Shown here piece after piece: positions 45,194-53,643 of a DNA stretch of 64,000 bases. Where the stretch lies: NCBI RefSeq assembly GCF_023716465.1, contig NZ_CP092415.1:1713501-1777500 (forward strand), read 5' to 3'. The position numbers and the translations under genes were made by a program. The DNA comes from Flagellimonas marinaquae (GTDB taxonomy: Bacteria; Bacteroidota; Bacteroidia; Flavobacteriales; Flavobacteriaceae). The notes under the pieces are model-generated. The model saw only the letters and a list, made by a program, of their open reading frames with translations. It was not told the DNA's origin and made no database searches. The stretch's first letter is position 1. The number at the start of each line of letters is the position of its first letter.

Positions 45194-46525
45194 TTATTTG
45201 TTTATGATGTTTTCCAATTCGGTCTTTTTGTTGATTACATCGACCATGGATTGCAAATACTCCTGTTGGCTGGAATATAATTGTGTCTGCGCCTGTCTCA
45301 GTTCAAAACTGGTGGCCAATCCTTCGGAATATTTTATTTGATTTTTTTTCTCGATACGCTCGGCCAGTTCCAGGTTGTCCTTGGAGGTGCCGTATTGCTC
45401 TATGGCAAGGATATAATCACTTTTGGCACTTTCCAATTGTAGACGTATCTGTGCTTGAGCTTCTGTAAATTGTGTTTTGGCCTTGTCCAAGGCAATTTTG
45501 GCACGCTGAGTGCCCGCACTTCTTTTAAAAGAACTAAAAATTGGAATATTGAGGTCTATCCCTAAAATGGATGATCCGAACCATTGCTGCCCGCTATTTA
45601 AAAAATTAAAACTATCGCTAAAAGAGTTTCCGCCATAGTTTACAAAGGCGTTCAATGTGGGCAAGGCATAACTTTTGGCCAATTTTAGCTCCAACTCTCT
45701 TTGTTCGTTAAGGTTCTGTGCCATTTTGTAATCTACATTGTTTTCTATATCGAATGGGGTATCGATCAGGGCAAGGTCAATTTGTTTTTGGGTAAGGTCG
45801 TCCAAATTCTCGCTCAGTATGGTTGGGGTATCTATCGGGAGTCCCAATACAAGGTTGAGCATTTGGAGTGTTATCTTCTCCATTCGACGGGCATTTTTGA
45901 GTTGATTATCCACTGTGGATAGTGTAATCTGCAATTGATCCACACTTTCTTCGTCACCAAGACCATTTTCATAAATACGTTTGGTTTCGTAGAGGTTTTC
46001 CTCCAATGTGGCTTTGTTCCTTTCGGAGATCAATACACTTTCTTGTGCCAATAGAACGTTGCCATAGGCCTCTACTACCGACTTCCTTACTTCCAGTTCG
46101 GTTTTCTCCTTGTTGTTCTGGCTATACTCCAAAAATGTTTTGGTGGCTTGTACTCCTACGATGTATGATCCGTCAAAAATTTGCTGTGTCAAGGTAGCTG
46201 TTGCCGACATGGATTGTGCCTGACCAAACACCACTTCTTGAAATGTGCCGGGTTCTCCACCAAAAAACTCGGCGGGAATCTGCGATACGGGTTGTTTTAA
46301 CTGGTTCTGATAGCTAACGGCACCATTGATCTGGGGAAGTCCTGTAGCAATGGTTTCCCATTTTTGTTTTTGCGCATCCAGGACATCTCTTTCGGCATTC
46401 TGGGCACTGTAGTTATGCTCCAATGCATGTGCAATGGCCTGATCCAGGCTAAAGCTTGGCGGTGCATCTTGAGCAGATGCCAGCCAAGACATTATAAATA
46501 ACAGGCTGAATAACGTTTTTCGCAT
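45194..46525 (-). CDS. TolC family outer-membrane factor
   Basis: A 443-residue outer-membrane channel with a signal peptide ending SWLASAQ and two OEP repeats of long helices (about 30-230 and 250-440). It lies directly after the TetR gene (stop and start adjoining) and 19 bases before the adaptor, forming the exit duct of this pump. Confidence 0.92.
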   Translation of the reverse strand: MRKTLFSLLFIMSWLASAQDAPPSFSLDQAIAHALEHNYSAQNAERDVLDAQKQKWETIATGLPQINGAVSYQNQLKQPVSQIPAEFFGGEPGTFQEVVFGQAQSMSATATLTQQIFDGSYIVGVQATKTFLEYSQNNKEKTELEVRKSVVEAYGNVLLAQESVLISERNKATLEENLYETKRIYENGLGDEESVDQLQITLSTVDNQLKNARRMEKITLQMLNLVLGLPIDTPTILSENLDDLTQKQIDLALIDTPFDIENNVDYKMAQNLNEQRELELKLAKSYALPTLNAFVNYGGNSFSDSFNFLNSGQQWFGSSILGIDLNIPIFSSFKRSAGTQRAKIALDKAKTQFTEAQAQIRLQLESAKSDYILAIEQYGTSKDNLELAERIEKKNQIKYSEGLATSFELRQAQTQLYSSQQEYLQSMVDVINKKTELENIINK

Positions 46526-47131
46526 TTATTCTTTGTTTGAATTGATGATTGAATTGAGTATTTTTCTTCCCTCGGGGGTTACAATGCCCCTTAAGTGATA
46601 TTCTAAATAGAGATCTAGTATTTCGGCTTTACTAAATATTTCTGTGGGAAACATGCTGTTGTCCTTGATACTGGTAATGCCCATAAAGTAAATTCTGGAA
46701 ACAAATTCCACGTTAAGGTTGTCTCTATAAATGCCCAGTTCCATGCCACGTTTTACATTGTCGGCTACACAGCGATGGGTGCTTTCGAATTGGATTTCTT
46801 TAAGGGCCGAGTGTATTTTTGGGTAATATTTTTGGAGCTGGTACAAGGGTGATGATTTTTCATCTTTTAAATGGGTCATTACAAACCTCTTGATCTCATA
46901 CAGCTCTTCAATAGGGTTCTTTTGTAAGCTCACGATATCGTCTATGCCACAGACAATAAAATCGGACATGGCCATTGCGGTTTGTTGTACCAGATCGGTT
47001 TTGTTTTTGTAATGGGAATAGATCGTTTTTTTGGAAATGCCCATTTCGTGCGCCAAATCGTCCATGGTAACGCTCTTAAACCCTAGGTTTAAGAACATTT
47101 CGGTCGCTTTCTGAATTATTTTTTCCCTCAT
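46526..47131 (-). CDS. TetR family repressor of the efflux operon
   Basis: A 201-residue regulator. The start is ATG 47131 (MREKIIQKATEMF); a longer frame reaches 47170 but runs through the promoter. The N-terminal HTH is at about 25-44 (TMDDLAHEMGISKKTIYSHY). It is the first gene of the efflux operon, and its promoter carries a perfect inverted repeat, so it probably represses its own operon until an effluxed ligand binds the C-terminal domain. Confidence 0.9.
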   Translation of the reverse strand: MREKIIQKATEMFLNLGFKSVTMDDLAHEMGISKKTIYSHYKNKTDLVQQTAMAMSDFIVCGIDDIVSLQKNPIEELYEIKRFVMTHLKDEKSSPLYQLQKYYPKIHSALKEIQFESTHRCVADNVKRGMELGIYRDNLNVEFVSRIYFMGITSIKDNSMFPTEIFSKAEILDLYLEYHLRGIVTPEGRKILNSIINSNKE

Positions 47132-47140
47132 AATCAGGGG

Positions 47141-47170
47141 CAAAGTTAAACACGGAAACTTTAAAAACAA
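47141..47170 (-). promoter_or_regulatory. Promoter of the TetR-RND operon
   Basis: On the minus strand TTG (47170-47168), exactly 19 bases, then TAACTTTG (47148-47141): a textbook Bacteroidota promoter, 9 bases before the TetR start codon. Confidence 0.7.
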
Positions 47171-47181
47171 AAAAAGTTTCC
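47154..47181 (-). promoter_or_regulatory. Candidate TetR operator
   Basis: A perfect inverted repeat of 9-bp arms, GGAAACTTT (47154-47162) and AAAGTTTCC (47173-47181), 10 bases apart. One arm lies between the -33 and -7 elements and the other just upstream of -33, so binding would block RNA polymerase. Confidence 0.6.
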
Positions 47182-47212
47182 TTGGTTTTACAATTTTTTA
47201 ACGAGAGATTGT

Positions 47213-47371
47213 CTATTTGTTATAATCGGGGTCCTTGCTGGCAATAACCAATGGGCTCAGTTGCGTATTCTTTTTGGAACTGTCGCTAGCAATATGTCCC
47301 AGTCTCCAAAAAAAAGGGCTAAACCGTAACACGTATTTTTTCTTTTCCTTACTCTTCTTTTGTTGTACCAT
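47213..47371 (-). CDS. Candidate 52-residue basic protein in the sigma operon
   Basis: An ATG frame of 52 codons beginning MVQQKKSKEKKKYVL and ending KDPDYNK. It overlaps the end of the two-TM protein gene by 23 bases in another frame, the same arrangement that gene has with the sigma factor gene. Lys-rich, no TM helix, no family recognised. A weak ACAAT/ATTGT hairpin follows. It is too short for usual gene calls; the overlap pattern is the main support. Confidence 0.42.
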   Translation of the reverse strand: MVQQKKSKEKKKYVLRFSPFFWRLGHIASDSSKKNTQLSPLVIASKDPDYNK

Positions 47372-47777
47372 GATTTTCGTTTTTTTCTACATAGGCTTTA
47401 AAAGCTACTTCGCCTTCTTCTTTCCAGTATTGATCGTAATGCTTCCATTCATCAAAATCCCTTCTCCATGTTGCACATTTATGCGAAGACCTTAATTTCT
47501 TTTTATGGGAGGATTTGCCTTTGCCTTTGCTGCCTCCACCTCCAAAGCCGAACAAAAGTTTAGCCAACACAAAAATGCCCAACGCTTGCCAGTAGGTTAC
47601 TGTACCCGCGCCGAACAGGTCGGGCATAAGCCAGTTCCATAAACGCATTAATACATAATTGGCCAAAAGGAAGAGGATTCCTCCAAGAACGATTATTGCC
47701 AAAATCTTCACTCCTTTTTTGACATATTTTTCCACCTTTTTTTCTACTTGTTTTTCAAACACTTGATTAGTTTCCAT
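47349..47777 (-). CDS. Two-TM protein coupled to the sigma factor
   Basis: A 142-residue protein: a charged N-terminal helix (METNQVFEKQVEKKVEKYV), two TM helices (about 24-45 and 60-78), then GFGGGGSKGKGKSSHKKK and a charged tail rich in Trp, Tyr and Lys. Its start overlaps the sigma factor stop by 11 bases. Similar pairs occur in Bacteroidota; whether the protein holds the sigma factor at the membrane is unproven. No known anti-sigma motif is seen. Confidence 0.75.
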   Translation of the reverse strand: METNQVFEKQVEKKVEKYVKKGVKILAIIVLGGILFLLANYVLMRLWNWLMPDLFGAGTVTYWQALGIFVLAKLLFGFGGGGSKGKGKSSHKKKLRSSHKCATWRRDFDEWKHYDQYWKEEGEVAFKAYVEKNENHGTTKEE

Positions 47778-48315
47778 ATTCAGGTTCTTTTATTTTTTCT
47801 AATTTTTTTGATAGCTCCGACATGGCCCTGTGCCTTCTGGACATTAAAGTGCCTGCCGGTATTCCGGTTCTTTCTGCAATCTGTCTATAATTGTAACCTT
47901 CAAAATCTATGGCGATCACAATGTCGCGGTACACGGGTTTAAGGTCTTCCACGGCCTTTTTTAGGGCCTGCTCCATTTCTGTGGAATAACTATTGTCCGC
48001 ATCTCCGTAGAAAAACTCCGCAAATTCCCTCCATTGCCTGTCGATTTCTTCGCTGGGGAGTTTTTTCTCTTTTTTGCCTCGCATAATATCAATGATCCTG
48101 TTCCGTATTGCATTGTAAACAAACCCGCCCACATTGGTTATGGGAATGGCATCCTCGGGCCGGGAAAATATCCGTAGGGCAACATCCTGTACAATATCTT
48201 CTGCGTCCTGTTCCGATGTATCCCTGATCCTGGATTTTACATATGACCGCAACGAACCATACTCCTCGTTAAAAAAGGTGGTCAAATTGTTATGGTTGTC
48301 GTTTTTGGCTGCCAT
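47767..48315 (-). CDS. Sigma-70 family RNA polymerase sigma factor
   Basis: A 182-residue ECF-like sigma factor. Region 2 lies at about 20-90 (DAEDIVQDVALRIF, GGFVYNAIRNRIIDIMRG) and region 4 at about 125-175 with a helix-turn-helix (GYNYRQIAERTGIPAGTLMSRRHRA, given in parts GYNYRQIAERTG and GTLMSRRHRA). No FecR-type or zinc-finger anti-sigma is beside it; the coupled two-TM protein is the obvious candidate partner. Confidence 0.9.
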   Translation of the reverse strand: MAAKNDNHNNLTTFFNEEYGSLRSYVKSRIRDTSEQDAEDIVQDVALRIFSRPEDAIPITNVGGFVYNAIRNRIIDIMRGKKEKKLPSEEIDRQWREFAEFFYGDADNSYSTEMEQALKKAVEDLKPVYRDIVIAIDFEGYNYRQIAERTGIPAGTLMSRRHRAMSELSKKLEKIKEPEYGN

Positions 48316-48444
48316 TCGGTCAAATCAGGTTGCGCTGCATCTATAGAGACGATGAAAAAGTTTTCTATTGCAGTATTTCTATATTTTTTTAAATCCTGTT
48401 CATGTCAAATGCGTTTACCCTAAACCGGATTTTGGGTTGGGCCT

Positions 48445-48477
48445 TTGGCCAAAATCAATTTTTTGAGCGTATTTTTG
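48445..48477 (+). promoter_or_regulatory. Candidate promoter of the polyprenyl synthetase gene
   Basis: TTG at 48445-48447, 22 bases, then TATTTTTG at 48470-48477, only 5 bases before ATG 48483. Transcription would start at or next to the start codon, giving a leaderless message. Confidence 0.45.
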
Positions 48478-48482
48478 GCCCC

Positions 48483-49466
48483 ATGTCAGATATCGATATC
48501 ATTAGTAAGTATAGAGAGCAGTTTGTTACGCATCTCCAAGCCAGAACACAAATTACGGACCCACGGAATTTGTACGAACCGATCCAGTATATTCTGGGAT
48601 TGGGCGGTAAACGATTACGCCCAATACTTGCGCTGATGACGGCCGAAGCATTTGGGGGCAAGGCCGAAAAAGCAATGGATGTTGCTTTGGCCATTGAGAT
48701 GTTCCATAACTTCTCCTTGGTTCACGATGATATTATGGATGATGCCCCGTTACGACGGGGAAAGACCACGGTGCACGAAAAATGGGATATAAATACTGGA
48801 ATTCTCTCTGGGGATGCTATGTTGATACTGTCCTATCAGTTTTTTGAGGGCTACCCGGTAAAAACCTATTTCGAGCTCACTAAATTATTCAGCAAAACCG
48901 CTTTGGAAGTATGCGAAGGCCAACAATACGATGTTGATTTTGAGACACGGGACGATGTGACCATCCCCGAATACTTAAAAATGATCGAGTATAAAACCTC
49001 CGTTTTGGTCGCTGCGGCCATGAAGATGGGGGCAATCGTTGCAGATGCGGACCCAAAAGACGCCGATGCCATTTACGAGTTCGGAAGAAACTTGGGGATC
49101 GCTTTTCAGTTACAGGACGATTTTTTGGATGCCTTTGGCAACCCGGAGACCTTTGGAAAACAGATAGGCGGGGATATTATAGAAAACAAGAAGACCTATT
49201 TATACCTAAAGGCCCTCCAAGGCGCCACCAAAGATGACAAAGAAGGCTTGTTGCACCTATATTCCATTAAACCTGAGGATTCCTCGACAAAAGTAGAGGC
49301 AGTGAAAACCATATTTGAAGAAAGTGGAGCGGTCGAAGAAACCGGAAAGGCCATAAAAAAGTATACACAAATGGCATTCCGTGCATTGGACGAAACCAAA
49401 CTGCCGGAACAAAGTAAGGAGCTGCTACAACAATTTGGGGAAAGTTTAATGGAAAGGACCGTTTAA
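48483..49466 (+). CDS. Polyprenyl synthetase family protein
   Basis: A 327-residue trans-prenyltransferase making a linear isoprenyl diphosphate from IPP. The first aspartate motif is DDIMD (82-86) and the second DDFLD (212-216), with GGKRLRP at 41-47. F77, five residues before the first motif, would favour a shorter product (such as GGPP) by established chain-length rules, but this is indirect. I start at ATG 48483 because a -7 box lies just before it; a longer frame begins at 48402 (27 extra residues). It converges on the lycopene cyclase gene with a 4-base overlap. Confidence 0.9.
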   Translation: MSDIDIISKYREQFVTHLQARTQITDPRNLYEPIQYILGLGGKRLRPILALMTAEAFGGKAEKAMDVALAIEMFHNFSLVHDDIMDDAPLRRGKTTVHEKWDINTGILSGDAMLILSYQFFEGYPVKTYFELTKLFSKTALEVCEGQQYDVDFETRDDVTIPEYLKMIEYKTSVLVAAAMKMGAIVADADPKDADAIYEFGRNLGIAFQLQDDFLDAFGNPETFGKQIGGDIIENKKTYLYLKALQGATKDDKEGLLHLYSIKPEDSSTKVEAVKTIFEESGAVEETGKAIKKYTQMAFRALDETKLPEQSKELLQQFGESLMERTV

Positions 49467-50605
49467 AACAATCGTTTAAACAAAGCTCTTATAAAAGGTA
49501 ATGGTCGAGGAGCCGTTACGATTTGCAGTTCTTCCCAAATATTGGTTTCATTTTCCAGAAATTTTAGTATTAAGGATGCCTTTCTTCTTTTGAACATGGA
49601 TTCAAAAATCTCGTGTCCACAATGGTTGTGTTCGAATAAGATATCCAACAGAAGCATGTCGTAAAACAAAAATCTGTTTTTTTGATAAAAACCGGACAAT
49701 GGCTCTCCCGATTTCAAATATTCGACCAACTTGGGCACTTGCTTTGCAGTGTTGTAAAAAGTATAGCCCGTACTGGGTTTGGCCCATCCACCAGCAATGC
49801 CGATATTATAAACACGATCGGTGTTGTTTTGATGGAACGGGTAGCAGGTCATGGGAATGCTTCCGTATTCCGTTTCTGTTACACGGTAGTCAATATCACC
49901 AAAATTATCTTTAATATATGCTTTTATGGCATCCTCATACTCATATTTTTCCAATAGATTGGCAGAGAAAAGTGTGTATTCCAATAAAGCCTCGTTTTTT
50001 GAAAAGGGAAGCAGGTACATAAATCGGGTATTCCCTTTTTGGGGCACGGAAAAATCCATAAAAGTCGCCTCTTCACTATTAAATACCGACTGTTTGGTTT
50101 TAATTTGCCACCCTACAAAATGTTGTTGTAAAACTGGGTATTTCTGTTGTTGTAGTGGAATGGACGGATTATAAAGACTGGAAAATACCGTTTGTCCGCC
50201 AAATTTTTGAGAAGAAGTGGTCACTAAGACCTCATTCTCTTGCTCTTCGATCTGTTGCACTTCTTCCTGAATCCAAGTAATGTTGGGGAAGGCTTTTACC
50301 TTTGGTAAAAAGTAATTGTAGAAGTCAATACCGCGGAGCATTTTGTATGTGTACGGGGCAATTGAAGTTGATTTTTGAAGCTGCTGCCCGCCCACATGGA
50401 TTGAATCCCATGTTTTATGGATGAGATGGTCGAATTCACCTTTGCCACGTTCCCAAAAGCACCATGTTCTGTCGTTATTGGATTTGTCCGCTTTGTCCAA
50501 TACCAAGATGGATTTGGAAGCAAAGAACGCATCTTTGCCCAGGGCATTTGCAAGCAAAAGGCCGGAGGCTCCTGCACCTATAATAATGTAGTCGAAGTGG
50601 GGCAT
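49463..50605 (-). CDS. crtY: Lycopene cyclase family protein
   Basis: A 380-residue flavoprotein of the CrtY/CrtL type, cyclising the ends of lycopene to beta-carotene, the precursor of zeaxanthin in yellow Flavobacteria. The dinucleotide motif DYIIIGAGASGLLLANAL is at the N-terminus (start 50605), with DRTWCFWE and GGWAKPSTGYTF further on, both typical of CrtY. It lies 30 bases downstream of a TonB receptor on the same strand; a weak -7 box TATCTTTA at 50611-50618 may give it its own promoter. Other carotenoid genes are not in the window. Confidence 0.88.
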   Translation of the reverse strand: MPHFDYIIIGAGASGLLLANALGKDAFFASKSILVLDKADKSNNDRTWCFWERGKGEFDHLIHKTWDSIHVGGQQLQKSTSIAPYTYKMLRGIDFYNYFLPKVKAFPNITWIQEEVQQIEEQENEVLVTTSSQKFGGQTVFSSLYNPSIPLQQQKYPVLQQHFVGWQIKTKQSVFNSEEATFMDFSVPQKGNTRFMYLLPFSKNEALLEYTLFSANLLEKYEYEDAIKAYIKDNFGDIDYRVTETEYGSIPMTCYPFHQNNTDRVYNIGIAGGWAKPSTGYTFYNTAKQVPKLVEYLKSGEPLSGFYQKNRFLFYDMLLLDILFEHNHCGHEIFESMFKRRKASLILKFLENETNIWEELQIVTAPRPLPFIRALFKRLF

Positions 50606-50635
50606 GGGTTTAAAGATAACCAAACTTTCTTCACC

Positions 50636-52897
50636 CTAATAAACAGTATACCTTAAACCAAAGAACCCACGGATGCCCTGGTTGGGACCGTAAACATAAC
50701 TGGGATCAAAAGTAAGGGCATAAGGGTTGTTGGGAGTGGCCACAGCATTACCATTGCCATCAAAGGTGACTTCTTTATCGAATGGGTCGTTGGCACGGGC
50801 AATAATAAACGGATTGCCTCGGTTCGGGGTCCAATCCAAAAGATTTTTTATACCTCCATAAAACTCGAAATTGGAAAGACCCTTGTAGGTAAATTGGATG
50901 TTCTGAATGCTCCAAGTCGGGGAATATTCATTCCTGGGATCCAACTCCCCCAGTAACGGTAATCGCATAGGGCCATATAAATTCCCTGTATAGTCTACAG
51001 TTAAATTGAGCTGGCGGAAGCTATAGGTAATGCCCCAAGTAGCGGTAATGCTTTCGGTAAGGATCTGTTGTTGGCTAATGCCGTTTTCTGTGCTGCTGAC
51101 ATCTTGCCACGTTGCACCGGCCATAAGTTTAAGGCCACTTGGTAAAGCGATGTCCAAATTGGCACTGATTCCCTGCGAAACGGATTTGCCATCAAGGTTA
51201 TCGTATATAATCTGGTTGGGATTGGTTTCGTAGTCGGGTAGGATTACATTGGAAAACCTGGTGTAGAATGCAGAGGCATCGATTCCCACAAAAGTTCCGT
51301 TATTGCTATAAATTTTCTTTAAATAGTTGAGGTTCAGGTTAACGGATCTTTCGGGCTTTAGTTCTTCGGTTATTATAACCTCCCTTGATCCGGTAAGAGC
51401 AGCATGATCTTCGGTAAATAGGTTCACAACCCGAAAACCAGTGCCTGCGTTTACACGAAATATATCGTTATCGGAAATCTTCCATTTGTAAGCGGCCCTC
51501 GGCGTAAAAATATTTCCATGTCGCCTATCGTAATCATATCGTAATCCAGCCAAAAATGAATGCTTGGGAGCAAACGAGTATTCATCCTGGGCAAAAAAAC
51601 TGGGAATCCAAATATTATCAGCTTTTATGGTAGCCGGAGTATTGTCATCGTAATAATTGTATCTAACGGCGCTGCCGAACAATAGGTCGTGATTTCCGGA
51701 GGTTTTGTCCCAAGTCAACTGGGCAAAACCTATGCGTTGATCCGCTAAATATTCAGTGTCGCCATATACCGAGTTCTGGTTGTGGTCGTTGTAGGAAAAC
51801 GATAAAAGAAATTTTTCCTCAACAGGCAACTGATATTTTCCCAAAACTTCCCACCTACGCGTGTAAATACTTTCCCCATAAATTTCGTCGCCGCCTCGGA
51901 ACTCTGGTGTCCATTGCATTTCGCCGCCCCAGCGATCCTCATAGAAAAAACGTCCGGCTAAAGAAAACAATCGGTTGTTTGCGCGCTTAAAGTTCCATTT
52001 TTGAAAGATTGAAATACGATCTTGAAGGGTAACATCTGTAAAATTATCATTGTTGTTATCGATCGGGTTATCATAATTAAAGTAATTAACGCCCAAAAGC
52101 AGGTCTGTTTTTTTACCGATACCGATTCTGCTTCCAATGTCCAAGTTGTACTCGCCCCAGTCTGTGGCAAAGGCATCGGCAAAAAATTCGGGAGCGCTCA
52201 AGGCATTTTTTGTGATGATGTTGATCAATCCACCGACCGCTTCACTACCATAAAGTGAGGAAGCCGGGCCTTTTACGATTTCAATTTGCTCAATAAGGGA
52301 GTTGGGAATACCTGTTAAACCGTACACAGTACCCAAGCCGCTCACAATGGGCATGCCATCGATAAGCACAAGGGTGTACGGCCCTTCCAATCCGTTTATG
52401 TGGATGTCGCCCGTGTTGCATACGTTACAATTGATCTGTGGGCGAACCCCGTTCACATTTTGAAGCGCATCGAACACACTGGCTGTTGGGTTCTTTTTTA
52501 AAAAAGTAGGGGAGTAAACCTCTACTGGAACAGGGCTTTCCAATCGGCTAACGGGTTTTAGGGTGCCTGTTACCACAGTTTCTTCAAGATTCTGTGCCGA
52601 TGCTTCGAGCCGTATGTTGATGGTTTTAGATTCGTTTTGACTCAAACTGATCGTGGTTTCGTAGGGCAAATACCCTAAAGAAGTAACCAGCAATATATAG
52701 TCTCCTGGCGGAATAGCTGTAATCTCATATAGGCCGTCAATATCGGTGGCCGTGCCCATTTTGGTCCCCTTGAGTATAATATTCGCCAAAGGCAAAGGTT
52801 CTCCGCTATCCGAAACAGTTCCACTTATGGATGCTGTTTGAGAGAATCCTAGCATTCCAAGTAATCCGATTATAAATAAAGTAATGTGTTTGCACAT
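50636..52897 (-). CDS. TonB-dependent receptor, probable metal uptake
   Basis: A 753-residue outer-membrane receptor. Order: signal peptide (to about 20), carboxypeptidase-like regulatory domain (about 22-98), plug (about 105-235) and a 22-strand barrel ending in GLRYTVY. The plug has a conserved-looking C157-x-x-C160 pair (INCNVCNTGDIHING). It is divergent from an MntR/DtxR-like regulator with a palindrome between, so a metal or metal-chelate ligand is likely. The ligand is not identifiable from sequence. Confidence 0.88.
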   Translation of the reverse strand: MCKHITLFIIGLLGMLGFSQTASISGTVSDSGEPLPLANIILKGTKMGTATDIDGLYEITAIPPGDYILLVTSLGYLPYETTISLSQNESKTINIRLEASAQNLEETVVTGTLKPVSRLESPVPVEVYSPTFLKKNPTASVFDALQNVNGVRPQINCNVCNTGDIHINGLEGPYTLVLIDGMPIVSGLGTVYGLTGIPNSLIEQIEIVKGPASSLYGSEAVGGLINIITKNALSAPEFFADAFATDWGEYNLDIGSRIGIGKKTDLLLGVNYFNYDNPIDNNNDNFTDVTLQDRISIFQKWNFKRANNRLFSLAGRFFYEDRWGGEMQWTPEFRGGDEIYGESIYTRRWEVLGKYQLPVEEKFLLSFSYNDHNQNSVYGDTEYLADQRIGFAQLTWDKTSGNHDLLFGSAVRYNYYDDNTPATIKADNIWIPSFFAQDEYSFAPKHSFLAGLRYDYDRRHGNIFTPRAAYKWKISDNDIFRVNAGTGFRVVNLFTEDHAALTGSREVIITEELKPERSVNLNLNYLKKIYSNNGTFVGIDASAFYTRFSNVILPDYETNPNQIIYDNLDGKSVSQGISANLDIALPSGLKLMAGATWQDVSSTENGISQQQILTESITATWGITYSFRQLNLTVDYTGNLYGPMRLPLLGELDPRNEYSPTWSIQNIQFTYKGLSNFEFYGGIKNLLDWTPNRGNPFIIARANDPFDKEVTFDGNGNAVATPNNPYALTFDPSYVYGPNQGIRGFFGLRYTVY

Positions 52898-52927
52898 GGT
52901 TTTATGGCTGTATAAATATAAATTTAG

Positions 52928-52952
52928 ACAAAACTAAAAATAGATTTTGTCA
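52928..52952. promoter_or_regulatory. Candidate metal-regulator operator
   Basis: Inverted repeat GACAAAA - 11 bases - TTTTGTC in the divergent region between the TonB receptor and the MntR/DtxR-like gene. The left arm overlaps the receptor -7 box TAGTTTTG (minus strand 52937-52930). Candidate binding site for the neighbouring regulator. Confidence 0.5.
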
Positions 52953-52986
52953 AATAAAAATGTATTTTTGAAAAAATATTTTTTTG

Positions 52987-53643
52987 ATGACCCGATCGGA
53001 AGAGAATTATATAAAGACCATTTACCATTTGGGAGGGGGAGGATCAAAATCCATCAGCACCAATGCCATTGCCGAACAAATGGATACAAAACCCTCTTCG
53101 GTTACCGATATGGCAAAGAAATTGGCCGAAAAAGGTTTGGTGGATTATGTAAAGTATCAAGGAGTGTCCCTCTCCGATTTTGGCGTAAAAACGGCCTTGT
53201 CCATTATTAGAAAACATCGGTTATGGGAGGTTTTTTTAGTGGAGAAATTGGATTTTACCTGGGACGAGGTACACGAAGTGGCCGAACAATTGGAGCATAT
53301 TAAAAGCGAAAAGCTCATCGATAAAATAGATGAGCTCTTGGATTTTCCAAAGTATGACCCGCACGGAGACCCAATACCTACCAAAAATGGCGAATTTCAG
53401 GAAAGAGACAAGCAATTGTTGAGTGAGTTGCCTGTAGGGGGCCAAGGAGTTTGTGTAGGGGTGAAGGATTCATCCGTACCGTTTCTCAAGTTTTTGGACA
53501 AGAACAAAATAGCTTTGGGAAATACAATTCAAGTAGTGGACAAAGAAGATTTTGATAATTCCCTACGTATTCTAATGGATGGGAACGAAATGCGTATATC
53601 GCACCAAATAGCATCAAATTTATTTGTAAAAAAGAATAGTTAA
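52987..53643 (+). CDS. MntR/DtxR family metal-dependent regulator
   Basis: A 218-residue metal-sensing repressor: N-terminal winged HTH (about 20-60), dimerisation/metal domain (65-140), C-terminal FeoA/SH3-like domain (about 145-218). The ligands H77, E81 and H96 match the ancillary site of DtxR. At the primary site DtxR has Cys102-x-x-Glu-His; here the residues are E100, E103 and H104, so the Cys is replaced by Glu as in MntR. That suggests manganese rather than iron sensing (inference). The stop overlaps the ZIP start (TAATG). Confidence 0.9.
   Translation: MTRSEENYIKTIYHLGGGGSKSISTNAIAEQMDTKPSSVTDMAKKLAEKGLVDYVKYQGVSLSDFGVKTALSIIRKHRLWEVFLVEKLDFTWDEVHEVAEQLEHIKSEKLIDKIDELLDFPKYDPHGDPIPTKNGEFQERDKQLLSELPVGGQGVCVGVKDSSVPFLKFLDKNKIALGNTIQVVDKEDFDNSLRILMDGNEMRISHQIASNLFVKKNS

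Noticed and set aside
47132..47170. Longer TetR start at 47170
   Set aside because: It would translate the promoter and operator; the conserved helix begins at ATG 47131.
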